64,000 nt of DNA from Pyrinomonadaceae bacterium (GCA_030841105.1 JAVEDE010000076.1:62001-126000); one strand, 5' to 3'. Shown: positions 29,198 through 39,871, counted from the first letter of the stretch. Program-made: numbers and translations. The notes: generated by a model from the letters alone, not told the origin.

Positions 29198-29332
29198 CGG
29201 GTGACAAGTGACAAGTTAAAAAGCAGTGAATCGTCAATCGTCAATCGTGAATAGATAAAACCTTTCTTCGTCTATTTACGATTGACGATTGACGTTCTTC
29301 AACTTGTCACTCGTCACTTGTCACTCGTCACT
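29185..29332. repeat. Nested double heptamer hairpin (outer GTGACAA arms, inner GTGAATC/GTCAATC arms)
   Basis: Outer: cagtgacaagtgacgggtgacaagtgacaagtt ... aacttgtcactcgtcacttgtcactcgtcact; inner: gtgaatcgtcaatcgtcaatcgtgaatag ... ctatttacgattgacgattgacg. Confidence 0.9.
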
Positions 29333-30154
29333 TTTCGGATCGGGAATGAAGCGGTAGCCGACGCCGCGCACGGTGAGGAGGTGGCGGGGCTTGGCGGGTT
29401 CGGCCTCGATGTACTTGCGCAGGCGCACGATGAAATTATCAATGGCGCGCGTGTCCGTGTCTTCGCGCAAGTTCCAGACCTCTTCGAGCATTGACTTGCG
29501 CGAGACGGGGCGTCCGGCGTGCCGGATGAGGTGACGCAGCAGATCCGCCTCCATCAAAGTCAGACGCACCACCCGCTCACGCACGCGCAACTCCAACGCG
29601 TCGAAGTCAATCGTCTTCCCGTCAAACTCGAATAACTCTTCCGTCGCACGACGCGCGCTTGATGCGTCCGTCATGACGGCGGCGTCGCCCGACGTGTGCG
29701 TCTTAGCGTCTTTGCTGCCGCTCGCGCTCATGTTGGAGGTCGTCTGCGCGCGATCTTGATGAAGCCATTCGCGTCGGCGGAGCAGGCCGCTGAGGCGCGC
29801 GAGGAGGATGGAGAGTTCAAAGGGCTTGGGGAGGTAGTCGTCCGCGCCCGCCTCGAAACCGTTGAGCACGTCTTCGGGTCGTCCGCGCGCGGTCAGCATC
29901 AGGACGGGGACGAACTGCCCGGCCTGCCGAAGTTCGGAGGCGACGGTGAAGCCGTCAATGCCGGGCAGCATCACGTCGAGGATCACCGCGTCGAAAGGCG
30001 CGTCTCCGGTGTTGTTGGCATCAGTGGTCAACTTCGCGAGCGCGGTCTCGCCGTCGGCGACCGTCTCGACGCGGTAGCCTTCGGCTTCGAGGTTGAAGCG
30101 CAGCCCGTCGGCCAGATGCTTTTCGTCTTCGACGATGAGGACGTTCGCCTTCAT
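29321..30154 (-). CDS. OmpR-family response regulator
   Basis: NVLIVEDEKHLADGLRFNLEAEGY, DVMLPGIDGF, C-terminal winged helix VRGVGYRFIPDP. Confidence 0.93.
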   Translation of the reverse strand: MKANVLIVEDEKHLADGLRFNLEAEGYRVETVADGETALAKLTTDANNTGDAPFDAVILDVMLPGIDGFTVASELRQAGQFVPVLMLTARGRPEDVLNGFEAGADDYLPKPFELSILLARLSGLLRRREWLHQDRAQTTSNMSASGSKDAKTHTSGDAAVMTDASSARRATEELFEFDGKTIDFDALELRVRERVVRLTLMEADLLRHLIRHAGRPVSRKSMLEEVWNLREDTDTRAIDNFIVRLRKYIEAEPAKPRHLLTVRGVGYRFIPDPKSDE

Positions 30155-31077
30155 CCGCCCTCCGCGCGCGGCAGCAGTATCGTGAAAGTGCTGCCACGCC
30201 CCTCGCCCTCGCTCTCGGCATAGACGCGCCCGCCGTGTTTCTTGACGAGCGATTGCACGATGAAGAGACCTAAGCCAGTGCCCTTGAAGCGTGCCATGAA
30301 GCGACCCGGCACGCGGTAGAATCGTCGGAAGATGTGTTTGAGTTGCGCCTGCGGGATGCCGATGCCCTGATCGCGCACGCGCACGGCCAGACGCCGCGCG
30401 TCAATCGTCATCACCTGCACCGAGACGCGCACCTCGTCGGGCGAATACTTGACGGCGTTGTCGAGCAGGTTCGAGACGACGGCGCGCAACTCTTCGGAGT
30501 CGCCGCGCACCAGCGGGCGTTCGCCGTGCTTGAATTTCTCGGCGTAGCTGAACGCGCCTTCGGAGAGTTGCGGGTGGCGCGTGCGCGCCAGTTCGAGCGA
30601 GTCGCGCACGACGCTCGCGAGGTCTAGGACGGGTTCGCTCTTGCGCTTGAAACGCGTGCTGCCGCCGCCGCTCTGCCCGGCGCGCAGAACCTGTTCGACG
30701 GTGTGAAGCAGGCGGTCGCTGTCGGCGAGCATGACGGAGTAAAACTCGCGCCGTTGCTTTTCGTCCACGTCGCGCGTCTGCAAGGTTTCGAGGTAGAGGC
30801 GGATCGAAGCGATGGGGGTTTTGAGTTCGTGCGTGACGGCGTTGATGAAGGCGTCGTGCTGTTCGTTGCGCCGGATTTCGCGGACGAGGAACGTGGTGTT
30901 CAAGACGAGTCCGGCGATGATGGCGCCGAAGAAGATGATGCCGAGGACGAGCATCGCCACCTCGCGCCAGTTGAGCAGAATCCAGCCGACGTTCAGGGCG
31001 ACGGCCAGCGCGACCAGACACGAGCCGAGCGTGATGAAGAAGGCGACAGATTTGCGGCGGCGACCGGAAAGGCGCAT
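30151..31077 (-). CDS. Membrane sensor histidine kinase
   Basis: VTHELKTPIASIRLYLETLQ (H-box), NLLDNAVKYSP (N-box), GTGLGLFIVQSLVKKHGG; ATGA overlap with RR. Confidence 0.93.
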   Translation of the reverse strand: MRLSGRRRKSVAFFITLGSCLVALAVALNVGWILLNWREVAMLVLGIIFFGAIIAGLVLNTTFLVREIRRNEQHDAFINAVTHELKTPIASIRLYLETLQTRDVDEKQRREFYSVMLADSDRLLHTVEQVLRAGQSGGGSTRFKRKSEPVLDLASVVRDSLELARTRHPQLSEGAFSYAEKFKHGERPLVRGDSEELRAVVSNLLDNAVKYSPDEVRVSVQVMTIDARRLAVRVRDQGIGIPQAQLKHIFRRFYRVPGRFMARFKGTGLGLFIVQSLVKKHGGRVYAESEGEGRGSTFTILLPRAEGG

Positions 31078-31109
31078 GCGTGCATTGTAAGGAAGCGCGG
31101 AGCAAATGC

Positions 31110-31244
31110 GAAAGGGAAAAGAGGAAGGGAAACGATAAAGGGAAAAGGGAAAAGGGTAAAGGGGAAAGGTAAAAACAAGAAGGCGCGCTCAATCGTGCGC
31201 CACTTGCTTTCAACCCTTACCCTTTACCCCTTCCCCTTTTCCCG
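31110..31244. repeat. Heptamer-periodic purine/pyrimidine hairpin (GGGAAAA/GGGTAAA units)
   Basis: gaaagggaaaagaggaaggg..aaagggaaaagggtaaaggggaaagg ... caacccttaccctttaccccttccccttttcccg. Confidence 0.8.
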
Positions 31245-31254
31245 CTAACTCTTA

Positions 31255-32151
31255 TTAAGCGGCCTGCGAGAGCGCGTTTGCGTCGTCGTCCTCGTCGGCG
31301 CGTTGGTCGGTCTGGCGCGGGAGGTGTTTGATGTCGCGTGCGAGGCCGAGCATTTGGAGCGCGCGGATGCCGTACCAGTTCATGTCCACCTCGTACCAGT
31401 GATAGCCGTGGCGCGCGGCGCGCGGGTGTGCGTGGTGGTTGTTGTGCCAGCCTTCGCCGAAGGTGAGGATGGCGATGATCCAGTTGTTCGTCGAATCGTC
31501 GGTGGTCTGGTAACGCTTCGTGCCCCAGAGGTGCGTGGCCGAGTTGACGAGCCATGTCGCGTGCAGGCCGACCGTGGTGCGCAGGAACATGCCCCAGAAG
31601 AAGACCGACCAGCCGCCGAAGACTAAGAGCAGCACGCCGAGCACGACGACGGGCACGTAGAACCACTTCGAGAGCCAGACGTGGAACGGGTCTTTCATGA
31701 GGTCGGGCACGTAGCGGCGGAACGTCACTTCGTCGTGCTGCTGCGCCGTCCCTGTCAGAATCCAGCCCATGTGCGCCCACCAAGTGCCGTCGCGGGGCGA
31801 GTGCGGATCGCCGGGGCCTTCCGTGTGGGCGTGGTGGATGCGGTGCGTGCCGACCCACTGGACGGGGCCGCTTTCGAGCGTGAGCGTGGCGCAGATGGTC
31901 AGAAAATACTCGACCCACTTCGGCGTCTTGAAGCCGCGGTGCGTGAGCAGGCGGTGGTAGCCCATGCCGATGCCGAGGCTGCCGGACACCCACCACAGCG
32001 CGAGCGACACGAACAGCGCCGTCCACGAAAACATGAAGAGCGCCGCGATCGCGCCGAGGTGGAAGACGACCATCGTGATGGCCGTTGACCAGTTGATTTT
32101 CCCGTTTCGTTGCGCCTCGACCTGTTGCGCGCTCATGCCCTGTGCTGCCAT
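31255..32151 (-). CDS. Acyl-CoA/fatty acid desaturase
   Basis: His boxes [29 protein letters not shown]. Confidence 0.93.
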   Translation of the reverse strand: MAAQGMSAQQVEAQRNGKINWSTAITMVVFHLGAIAALFMFSWTALFVSLALWWVSGSLGIGMGYHRLLTHRGFKTPKWVEYFLTICATLTLESGPVQWVGTHRIHHAHTEGPGDPHSPRDGTWWAHMGWILTGTAQQHDEVTFRRYVPDLMKDPFHVWLSKWFYVPVVVLGVLLLVFGGWSVFFWGMFLRTTVGLHATWLVNSATHLWGTKRYQTTDDSTNNWIIAILTFGEGWHNNHHAHPRAARHGYHWYEVDMNWYGIRALQMLGLARDIKHLPRQTDQRADEDDDANALSQAA

Positions 32152-32339
32152 TTTTTACTCTCCCCTGTGAATAGTTTCCCCGTTATCGCTCGCTCGTAGT
32201 TAGATGTCGGGGGCGAGGTTTATCTTAGCAGCCGGGGCGCGGGGCGAATGTAAAAGTTATGTAAAAGGAGGGCGGGGCGGCTCAATCAGGCGCGACGAAC
32301 CGAATCACCACGGATTCGTGACCCGGCGGAAACATTAGA

Positions 32340-32457
32340 GCGTCTAAACGAAACTCAAGGCGGGCAAAGGAAGTAACGACGAAGGGACGCGAAACGGCAT
32401 GAACTCGGATTCGTGTCGTTTCCCGTCCTTTCGTCGTTACTTAATTTTGTTAGACGC
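32340..32457. repeat. Long nested imperfect inverted repeat
   Basis: Outer gcgtctaa/ttagacgc; inner aagtaacgacgaagggacgcgaaacg / cgtttcccgtcctttcgtcgttactt. Confidence 0.8.
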
Positions 32458-32462
32458 CCATA

Positions 32463-32520
32463 GTAGAAATTTATAGTCACGAAGTGACCGGGTAGAAATT
32501 TATAGTCATGAAGTGACGGG
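32463..32520. repeat. 29-nt direct repeat x2 with internal dyad GTCAC-n-GTGAC
   Basis: gtagaaatttatagtcacgaagtgaccgg / gtagaaatttatagtcatgaagtgacggg. Confidence 0.85.
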
Positions 32521-32617
32521 TTGAGATAATATGCGCCGTCCCATCGTGCCGGTTTTGTAATCCCAAGTGGAAAGTGGTTGACAGCCCGCTTTGCTACGCC
32601 CCCAGGAGAGCGATCCT

Positions 32618-34633
32618 TTGCCGAGATTTTTAGTCCCCCGGACGTGTGCCCTAACTCTGCTCCTGTGCTTGTTGTGCGGTCAGGCGTCACTAACCGAAGC
32701 TCAACAGCCGCGCCCGGCCGAGCCGCCGCCTGAGCCTTACTACGATTACCCCTACGGCAGCGACATGACCATGCGGCGCACCCTGACGGTTGACGAAGCC
32801 GTCACGCTCGCGCTCTCGAACGCTTCCGCCTACCAGCAGTCGCGGCTCGAAGAGGAGAGCGCGCGCGAGGATGTGCGGCAGGCGCGCGCCGCCTTCCTCC
32901 CGCAGTTCAGCGTGCCGCTCGGCTACATCGGCACGACGCCTTCGCAGGTGAGAGCGCCGGGCGAGCCGCTCACCTTCAGCCACGTTTCCGCGAGCGCGAT
33001 CAACGAAACCACCGCCTTCCTGAACGCTTCGGGGCCGATTGACCTCTCGGGCAAGTTGCGCGCCTCGCTCCGTCGCAGCCGCGCGCTGCTCGCCGCCACG
33101 CGCGCCGGCACGCTCATGGCGAAGCGCGAACTGACGCTCGCCACCGTTGACGCCTACTACGGCCTGGTGCTCGCGCGACAGAAACGCCGTCTGGCCGACG
33201 AGACGTTGGCGCTCGCGGAAGCCTTCGTCAATCTGGCGCTCCGGCGACAGGCGCGCGGCGAGGGCGAGGCGGCCGACATTTATCGCATCCGTTCGGCGGC
33301 GGCCACGCGCCGCGACGAGTTGGAGCAGGCGCGTCTGGCCGAGTCGGCCGCGATGAGTTTGCTGCGAGTCCTGACCGGGGTTGATTTCGTCACACACATC
33401 GGCGTCGCGCGCCTGACGCAAGACGTGCCGACCGCCGCCGCCGCCTTCCTGAGTTACACGGAGGAGATGGTCAGGCTCAGGCCGGAGCTGGCGCAGTTGG
33501 ACGCGCAGCAGGAGGCGGCGCGCGAGGAGGCGCGTCTCGCGCGCCGCGAACTCTTCCCCGAACTCTCTTACAGTTTCAACGCGGGCTTCGACACGGCCGA
33601 CATCCGACGTCTCCGTCAGTATTCGGGCGGCTCGGCCGTCATCAGCCTGAACATCCCGCTCTGGAACTTCGGGGCGAGCAAGAGCCGCGAGACGCAGGCG
33701 CACTTGCGCGCGCGTTCCCTGGACTTGCAGCGCGAGTACACCGTGCAGCGTCTGAGGCAGGAGTTTTACGACCAGCGCGCCGCGGCCTTGTCGGCGCTGG
33801 CGCGCATCAAGTTGGCCGAGACGGCGGCTGACTTGGCGCAGCAAAACTTGAACCTTATTTTCGTCCGCTACCGTCAGGGCGAGGCCGACATCACGGACGT
33901 GATTGACGCGCAGGGCAACTCCGCGCTCACGCGCCTGGCCTACTATCAGGCGATTGCCGATTACCGCACCGCCCGCGTGCGCCTCGAAATAGACCCCTCG
34001 CAAAGAGTGCCGGCGCGCTCAGCGGGTGCGCCCTTGCCCCGGAGTCCCGACGCGGGCGGCGCGAAGTGCGCGCTGAACGGCGCGGCCGCCGAGCCGCCCG
34101 CGCTCGCCGGACTCCGCCTCGGCATGACGGCGGAGCAGGCGAAGTTTCTTTTCCCAGACCTGAGCGTCGAGGCCGCGGACGAATCGGGCGTGGCGAAAGC
34201 GTCGGTCGGCGTCCGCCCACCGGCGAACCGTCCTTCTGCCGCCTCACTCGTCTCCGAAGTTGAAATGATCAACGTGGAGTTCACGGACGGGCGCTTGTCT
34301 TTCATCCGCCTCGATTTTCCTCACACGGATCGCTGGCAGAGTACGGATCAGTTTCTGTCGGTGATGGCCGTGAGGCTCGGCCTCGCGGGCGCGTGGAAGC
34401 CGTTTTACGAGTGGCAGGATAAGGGCGTGCGTGATCTGCACGCGCTGCAAGACATGGCGTTGGAGTGCGACGGGGTGCGCCTGAGTCTCGGGATCGGACT
34501 CGAAGGCATCGGCGTCGATCAGTCACCGCACGTCGCGCTGGAAGACTTGAAGGCCGCGCGCGTCGTCGAGCAGCGGGAGGACGCAAAGAAGCGCGTGCAG
34601 GAGGAGGGCGGGGGACAAAGGGCGAAGCCCTGA
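32618..34633 (+). CDS. TolC-family outer membrane efflux protein fused to a C-terminal uncharacterised domain
   Basis: OEP-type helical repeats (LTVDEAVTLALSNASAYQQSRLEEESA..., DVIDAQGNSALTRLAYYQAIADYRTARVRLE); ~190-aa C-terminal domain GLRLGMTAEQAKFLFPDL...; TTG start 32618 with aggaga SD (track 32591). Confidence 0.85.
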   Translation: MPRFLVPRTCALTLLLCLLCGQASLTEAQQPRPAEPPPEPYYDYPYGSDMTMRRTLTVDEAVTLALSNASAYQQSRLEEESAREDVRQARAAFLPQFSVPLGYIGTTPSQVRAPGEPLTFSHVSASAINETTAFLNASGPIDLSGKLRASLRRSRALLAATRAGTLMAKRELTLATVDAYYGLVLARQKRRLADETLALAEAFVNLALRRQARGEGEAADIYRIRSAAATRRDELEQARLAESAAMSLLRVLTGVDFVTHIGVARLTQDVPTAAAAFLSYTEEMVRLRPELAQLDAQQEAAREEARLARRELFPELSYSFNAGFDTADIRRLRQYSGGSAVISLNIPLWNFGASKSRETQAHLRARSLDLQREYTVQRLRQEFYDQRAAALSALARIKLAETAADLAQQNLNLIFVRYRQGEADITDVIDAQGNSALTRLAYYQAIADYRTARVRLEIDPSQRVPARSAGAPLPRSPDAGGAKCALNGAAAEPPALAGLRLGMTAEQAKFLFPDLSVEAADESGVAKASVGVRPPANRPSAASLVSEVEMINVEFTDGRLSFIRLDFPHTDRWQSTDQFLSVMAVRLGLAGAWKPFYEWQDKGVRDLHALQDMALECDGVRLSLGIGLEGIGVDQSPHVALEDLKAARVVEQREDAKKRVQEEGGGQRAKP

Positions 34634-34663
34634 CGGCGCGCGGCAGTTGACGGCGGGCGCGTA

Positions 34664-34721
34664 AAAGTTCCGCCCCGGCGCGGGGCTTACGGAAAGTTCC
34701 GCCCCGGCGCGGGGCTTACGG
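34664..34721. repeat. Perfect 29-nt tandem duplication containing GC-rich dyad
   Basis: aaagttccgccccggcgcggggcttacgg x2. Confidence 0.95.
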
Positions 34722-35210
34722 CGCGACGGGACTGAATTCGAGGAAGACGACCTGCCAGCGCCCCCCGCGTTTGACCAGACGTTGGCCGAAGCGATACTGG
34801 ACGGGCTGGGAAGTGCCGTCCGCGGCCGTCGCGTCAACTCTCATGCGACCGCTCATCCGCGCCTTGCCGCCGGAGATTTTGATCTCAAGGACTTCGACGG
34901 CGCAGACTCCGGAGATGCTCTGCGGCAGCGCGGTTCGCAGGTAGGCGCGCGCCTGCGCCTTCGGGGTCGTCCGGCCGTCGGCCGTGTGCATGAGAAACTC
35001 GTCGGCCCAGATGCGGTCGAGAGTCGCCGTGTGATTTTCCAAGACGGCCTCGCACTCGTCGAAGGCCAACTCGCGCAACTCCCGCTCGGCTTTACTCTGC
35101 CGGGCGGCGGGCGAGGCGGGCGTTTCCTGCGCGCGCGGCACGGAAACACAGCACGACAGGAGCATCAGGCAAGCGGCTTTAAGCATATTTTCGATGAAGC
35201 GTCTCCACAT
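34716..35210 (-). CDS. Exported SnoaL/DUF4440-like protein
   Basis: Signal peptide; ECEAVLENHTATLDRIWADEFLMHTADGRTTPKAQ. Confidence 0.65.
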   Translation of the reverse strand: MWRRFIENMLKAACLMLLSCCVSVPRAQETPASPAARQSKAERELRELAFDECEAVLENHTATLDRIWADEFLMHTADGRTTPKAQARAYLRTALPQSISGVCAVEVLEIKISGGKARMSGRMRVDATAADGTSQPVQYRFGQRLVKRGGRWQVVFLEFSPVAP

Positions 35211-35351
35211 GATCGGGTCGGCCGAGGCCGTCGTAATTTATCACTTTCCGGTGCTATAGTGTGAGACCTTCGTCGTCGGCGGTTGTCATCAGCTGCGGCG
35301 TGTTATCAGGGGGAAGTGTTCGACGGTAAATTCTTGCGGGAGGGAATTTCA

Positions 35352-36313
<962 letters not shown>

Positions 36314-36323
<10 letters not shown>

Positions 36324-36664
36324 CTTTCAGACACCCGCTCCGCCGCAAACGCAAGAAAGTCGAGACGGCGCAACTGGCCGCCCAACTCGCCCCGCTCGAA
36401 GAACAGGACGCGCACGCCGCCCGGCGGCAGGGCGCGAACGGCCACGGCAAGGGCGGTACGACGCAGAACGGCGGCCGCCTGATTCAAGAGCACGGCGCGC
36501 TCATCGTGGACACGGAGCATCTGCATCTCCCGAAGGAGTTGACCGAGGCGGGCGGAGATAGTATCTGGAAGATCGAGCCGGTGGTGCTCGTCGTCGTCGG
36601 CGCGATGCTCATCTTCATCGCCTTCATCGCGTGGCAGATTTCGCAGATGCGTTTGGTAGATTAG
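36314..36664 (+). CDS. Small single-TM hypothetical protein, translationally coupled to corA
   Basis: [20 protein letters not shown]..., C-terminal [20 protein letters not shown]; start overlaps the corA end. Confidence 0.65.
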
Positions 36665-36684
36665 ACGAACCAACAAAGAAGCAG

Positions 36685-36743
36685 GAACGCGAAACGCGGA
36701 ACGCGGAGTGAAAGTCGAGTTGCTTTCACTCCGCGTTCTTAAC
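36685..36743. repeat. Heptamer-arm hairpin (CGCGGAA-type units)
   Basis: aacgcgaaacgcggaacgcggagtgaaag ... ctttcactccgcgttcttaac. Confidence 0.75.
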
Positions 36744-36758
36744 TTTATCGTTTCCCTG

Positions 36759-38015
36759 TTACGGTTGTTTGCTTGAGGTCGAATTCGTGCGTGCGGGCGC
36801 AGCAGCGGGCGCGGCATTGTCGCCGCCACCGCGCGGGGCGGTGTAGCCGGGGCGGGTGATGGCGATGCGCTTGTCGCGCTTGCCCGCGTCTTCGATGCGG
36901 ACGTTCACTTTGCGGAAAGTGCCGTCGCGCCGCTTGTTGGTCGGGCTGTAGCTGACGACGTACTGCGTGCGCAGGTCGCGCGTGATCTCGTCGGCGATAG
37001 AGGGCAGTTCCGCGAGCGACGTGGGATAGAACGCGCGGCCGCCCGTCTCGGTGGCGAGTTTGTTGAGCAGGTTGACGGCCTTGTCCTTCGAGCTTTTGCG
37101 GATGATGCCGCGCTCGGTTTCGAGTTCGTTGACGAAGCCGATGACGTAAATCTGCACGTCGTTCTCGCGCAGGAAGTCGAAGAGTTGCGCCTGCTTGTAG
37201 TAGCTGCTGCGGTCTTCGCCGTCGGTGACGAGGATGAGCGCGCGGCGTCGCTTGTCGTTGAGCGGGTCGCCCTTCTTGTGCTGCCCGACGTGCTCGGCGG
37301 CGAGATACACGGCGTCGAGCACGGCCGTCTGCCCGCCCTCCGTGTGCATCTTGTCCATCGCGTCGAAGAGGTCTTCTTTGTTCGCGGTGAAGTCTTGCAG
37401 GATGGAGATTTCGTCGCTGCTGACGAAGCGTTGGAGAAACGTCTCGTCGCCGGTCTTGTTCTGGTCAATGATGGTGCGCGTCGCGTCTATCACCTTTTCG
37501 AGTTGCGTCTTCATTGAGCCGGAGTTGTCCACGACGAGGCCGTAGCTGATCGGCACTTCGGCGCGCGTGAAAGAGAAAATCTGCTGCGGCACGCCGTCCT
37601 CGAACACCTTGAACTCGTCCTGCTTGACGTCGTTGACCGGGCGGTTCGCGCGATCAATGACGCGCACGTTCAAATTCACAAGGCTCGTGTCAACCTTGAC
37701 GATCTCGTCGGGGTCAACTTCCTGTCCGGGGTCTTCTCCCGCCGAAGGGCTGGCGGCGGGCGTCGGCGTCGCGCGCACAGGGGGCGTCTGCAACTGCGGG
37801 GCGGGCGTCGGCGCGGGCGTCGGTCGCGGCTGTTGCTGCTGCGTGGTGCTCACGCGGCGCGGGCGCGAGTCGGTCGCCGCCGCGGTGCGCTGCGCGTGCG
37901 TCGTCGGGTGGACGAAACTCAGGATGGCGAGCGCGGCGACGAAACCGAGCGCGAGCCACAGACTCGCGCCGCGGCGGGCGCGGCGACTTTTCAAATCAAC
38001 TGTGCGTGGTGTCAT
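36759..38015 (-). CDS. VWFA-domain protein (Acidobacteria-type)
   Basis: YGLVVDNSGSMKTQLEKVIDATRTII (MIDAS DxSxS), LVTDGEDRSS. Confidence 0.85.
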   Translation of the reverse strand: MTPRTVDLKSRRARRGASLWLALGFVAALAILSFVHPTTHAQRTAAATDSRPRRVSTTQQQQPRPTPAPTPAPQLQTPPVRATPTPAASPSAGEDPGQEVDPDEIVKVDTSLVNLNVRVIDRANRPVNDVKQDEFKVFEDGVPQQIFSFTRAEVPISYGLVVDNSGSMKTQLEKVIDATRTIIDQNKTGDETFLQRFVSSDEISILQDFTANKEDLFDAMDKMHTEGGQTAVLDAVYLAAEHVGQHKKGDPLNDKRRRALILVTDGEDRSSYYKQAQLFDFLRENDVQIYVIGFVNELETERGIIRKSSKDKAVNLLNKLATETGGRAFYPTSLAELPSIADEITRDLRTQYVVSYSPTNKRRDGTFRKVNVRIEDAGKRDKRIAITRPGYTAPRGGGDNAAPAAAPARTNSTSSKQP

Positions 38016-38323
38016 CCCGTCATCTCCTGCGACTGAAACTTGTCGGACGGCAGCAGCCGCCCGCCGCCCTTCGTTTCGGGCGACAACAAGCCGAAGCGCC
38101 CGGCGAAGCTCCCGTCCGCCACCGTCTGTTAGTGGCCGGGGCGGGCGCGTTCGCGGGCGCTTCTTGTGTGTCAGCCAAAAATTTGGCTTCGCGCGGCTGG
38201 GGCTTAAAAAGAACCGGAGCGGACGCCTTACAACAACGGCGCGCCCGCACACAGCTTTAGAAGTGTCCGGCGGCGCGCGCGTTGCCAGAGTGGAGTCAAA
38301 AGGGCGACCCGCCGCGACCGGAG

Positions 38324-39436
38324 TTAGCGCGGCTGGGTGGTGGCGTAGTAGCCGTCTTTGGTGCGCACGAACAGGCGCGGCAGCCCGCGCGGCGGCGCGA
38401 CTTTAACTTTCAGCTTGTGCCACTTGCCGTTGTTGACGAAGTTCTTCGGCTTGTAGCCGATGGAATACTGGTGGCGCAGTTCGATGGCGATGCGCTCGAA
38501 AATCTCGTTCATCTCGGCGGCGGTGTCGGGGAAGAAGGCGCGCCCGCCGGAGACGCCGGCCAACTCGTCGAGGATGGACTGCCCGGCCACGTCGAAGGTG
38601 TCGTGGCCGCCGCGGTCGGTGATGCCGATGGCGTAGATCAGCACGTCGGTCTCTTTCAAGACGCGGCGCAGTTCGCCGAAACTGTAGCGCGAACTGTTGT
38701 CCTGACCGTCGCTGATGACGAGGAGCGCGCGCTTCGGGTGGACGCCGCGCGTCACCTTTTCCATGCCGAGGTAACAGGCGTCGTAGAGCGCGGTCTGCCC
38801 TTTGGTCTGCACGAAGGTCAGCTTGGAGAGCAGGGCGTCGGCGTCGCGCGTCTTCTCCATCAAGACCTGCGAGCGGTGGTTGAAGCCGATCAGGAAATAC
38901 TCGTCGCCGTCGTGGCTCGTCTCGATGAAGTGTTTGAGCGCGTCGCGGGCGCGCGAGATCTTCTCCTTGCCCATCGAACCCGATACGTCGAAGATGACGC
39001 CGAGCGAGACGGGCGCGTCTTCGTCGGAGAAGAAGGTGATGTCCTGCTGCTCTTTGTCGTCGAGGACGGTGAAAGCCTCTTTGGTCAGCCCCGTGACGAA
39101 GCGGCCGTACATGTCCGTCAGCGTCACGTTGAGGGTGATGAGGTCGGAGTTGACGATCAATTGCTCGTCGCCGAACGTCGCGGCCGCGCCGCCGCCCGCG
39201 CCGGGAGCGTTTGAGCCGAAGGTCGCGCCGACAGGCGACGCGACGGGCTGCGCGACGCCGGGCGTCGGTTGCGTCGAGATGACGCTCGTCGTCGGTTGCT
39301 CGCCCGCTGATTGAGTCGTTGTAGGCTTCGGTTGCGCGTAGTGCGCGACGGGCGCGGCGAGCAGCAACAGGCAGGCGATGGCGCGCGAAGAGACGAGCGC
39401 GGAACGGAGTCCGGGACGATGGCGCCGTACTCTCAT
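38324..39436 (-). CDS. VWFA-domain protein (second copy)
   Basis: LGVIFDVSGSMGKEKISRARDALKHFI, LVISDGQDNSS; signal peptide. Confidence 0.87.
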   Translation of the reverse strand: MRVRRHRPGLRSALVSSRAIACLLLLAAPVAHYAQPKPTTTQSAGEQPTTSVISTQPTPGVAQPVASPVGATFGSNAPGAGGGAAATFGDEQLIVNSDLITLNVTLTDMYGRFVTGLTKEAFTVLDDKEQQDITFFSDEDAPVSLGVIFDVSGSMGKEKISRARDALKHFIETSHDGDEYFLIGFNHRSQVLMEKTRDADALLSKLTFVQTKGQTALYDACYLGMEKVTRGVHPKRALLVISDGQDNSSRYSFGELRRVLKETDVLIYAIGITDRGGHDTFDVAGQSILDELAGVSGGRAFFPDTAAEMNEIFERIAIELRHQYSIGYKPKNFVNNGKWHKLKVKVAPPRGLPRLFVRTKDGYYATTQPR

Positions 39437-39871
39437 GGAGACCTCCAGTCGGCGGAGTGAGACGGGAATTCAACTCCTGCGTAGCTAAACCTTGTATGAC
39501 CCTACGATTCCGAGATCGCATGAAAGCGATGCCTGAAGTCGTAAAAAAAACTTTTGCGCGTGGCCGATTCGATGAAGCTGGGTGACTTCGCGGGGGACGC
39601 TCGGCATTGTAGGTCACGACGCGGCGCGCGCGCAAGAACCATCCGTGTCGAAAGTCTGATTTCTGAATTGAGCGCCGACTCGCGCGGAATAAAAACGCCC
39701 GTCGTCAGTATGATCCTGCAACTTTGTCGGCGGGCGAGCGTGTAAGGGGTCGCCCGACAAAGTCGCGCCCGCCGGGGTGCGTGAGCTTGGGGCGGGGCGC
39801 GTGTTATACTCACGACCCCGTTTAGCCGTTGATTTCGCCAGCCGTGGAATCATCGCACCAATCAAAAACCG

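Noticed and set aside
32463-32520. Possible mini-CRISPR (two 29-nt repeats)
   Set aside because: Repeats are directly adjacent with no spacer.
32355-32690. 111-aa minus-strand ORF
   Set aside because: Spans the inverted and direct repeats and overlaps the TolC start; no coding signature.
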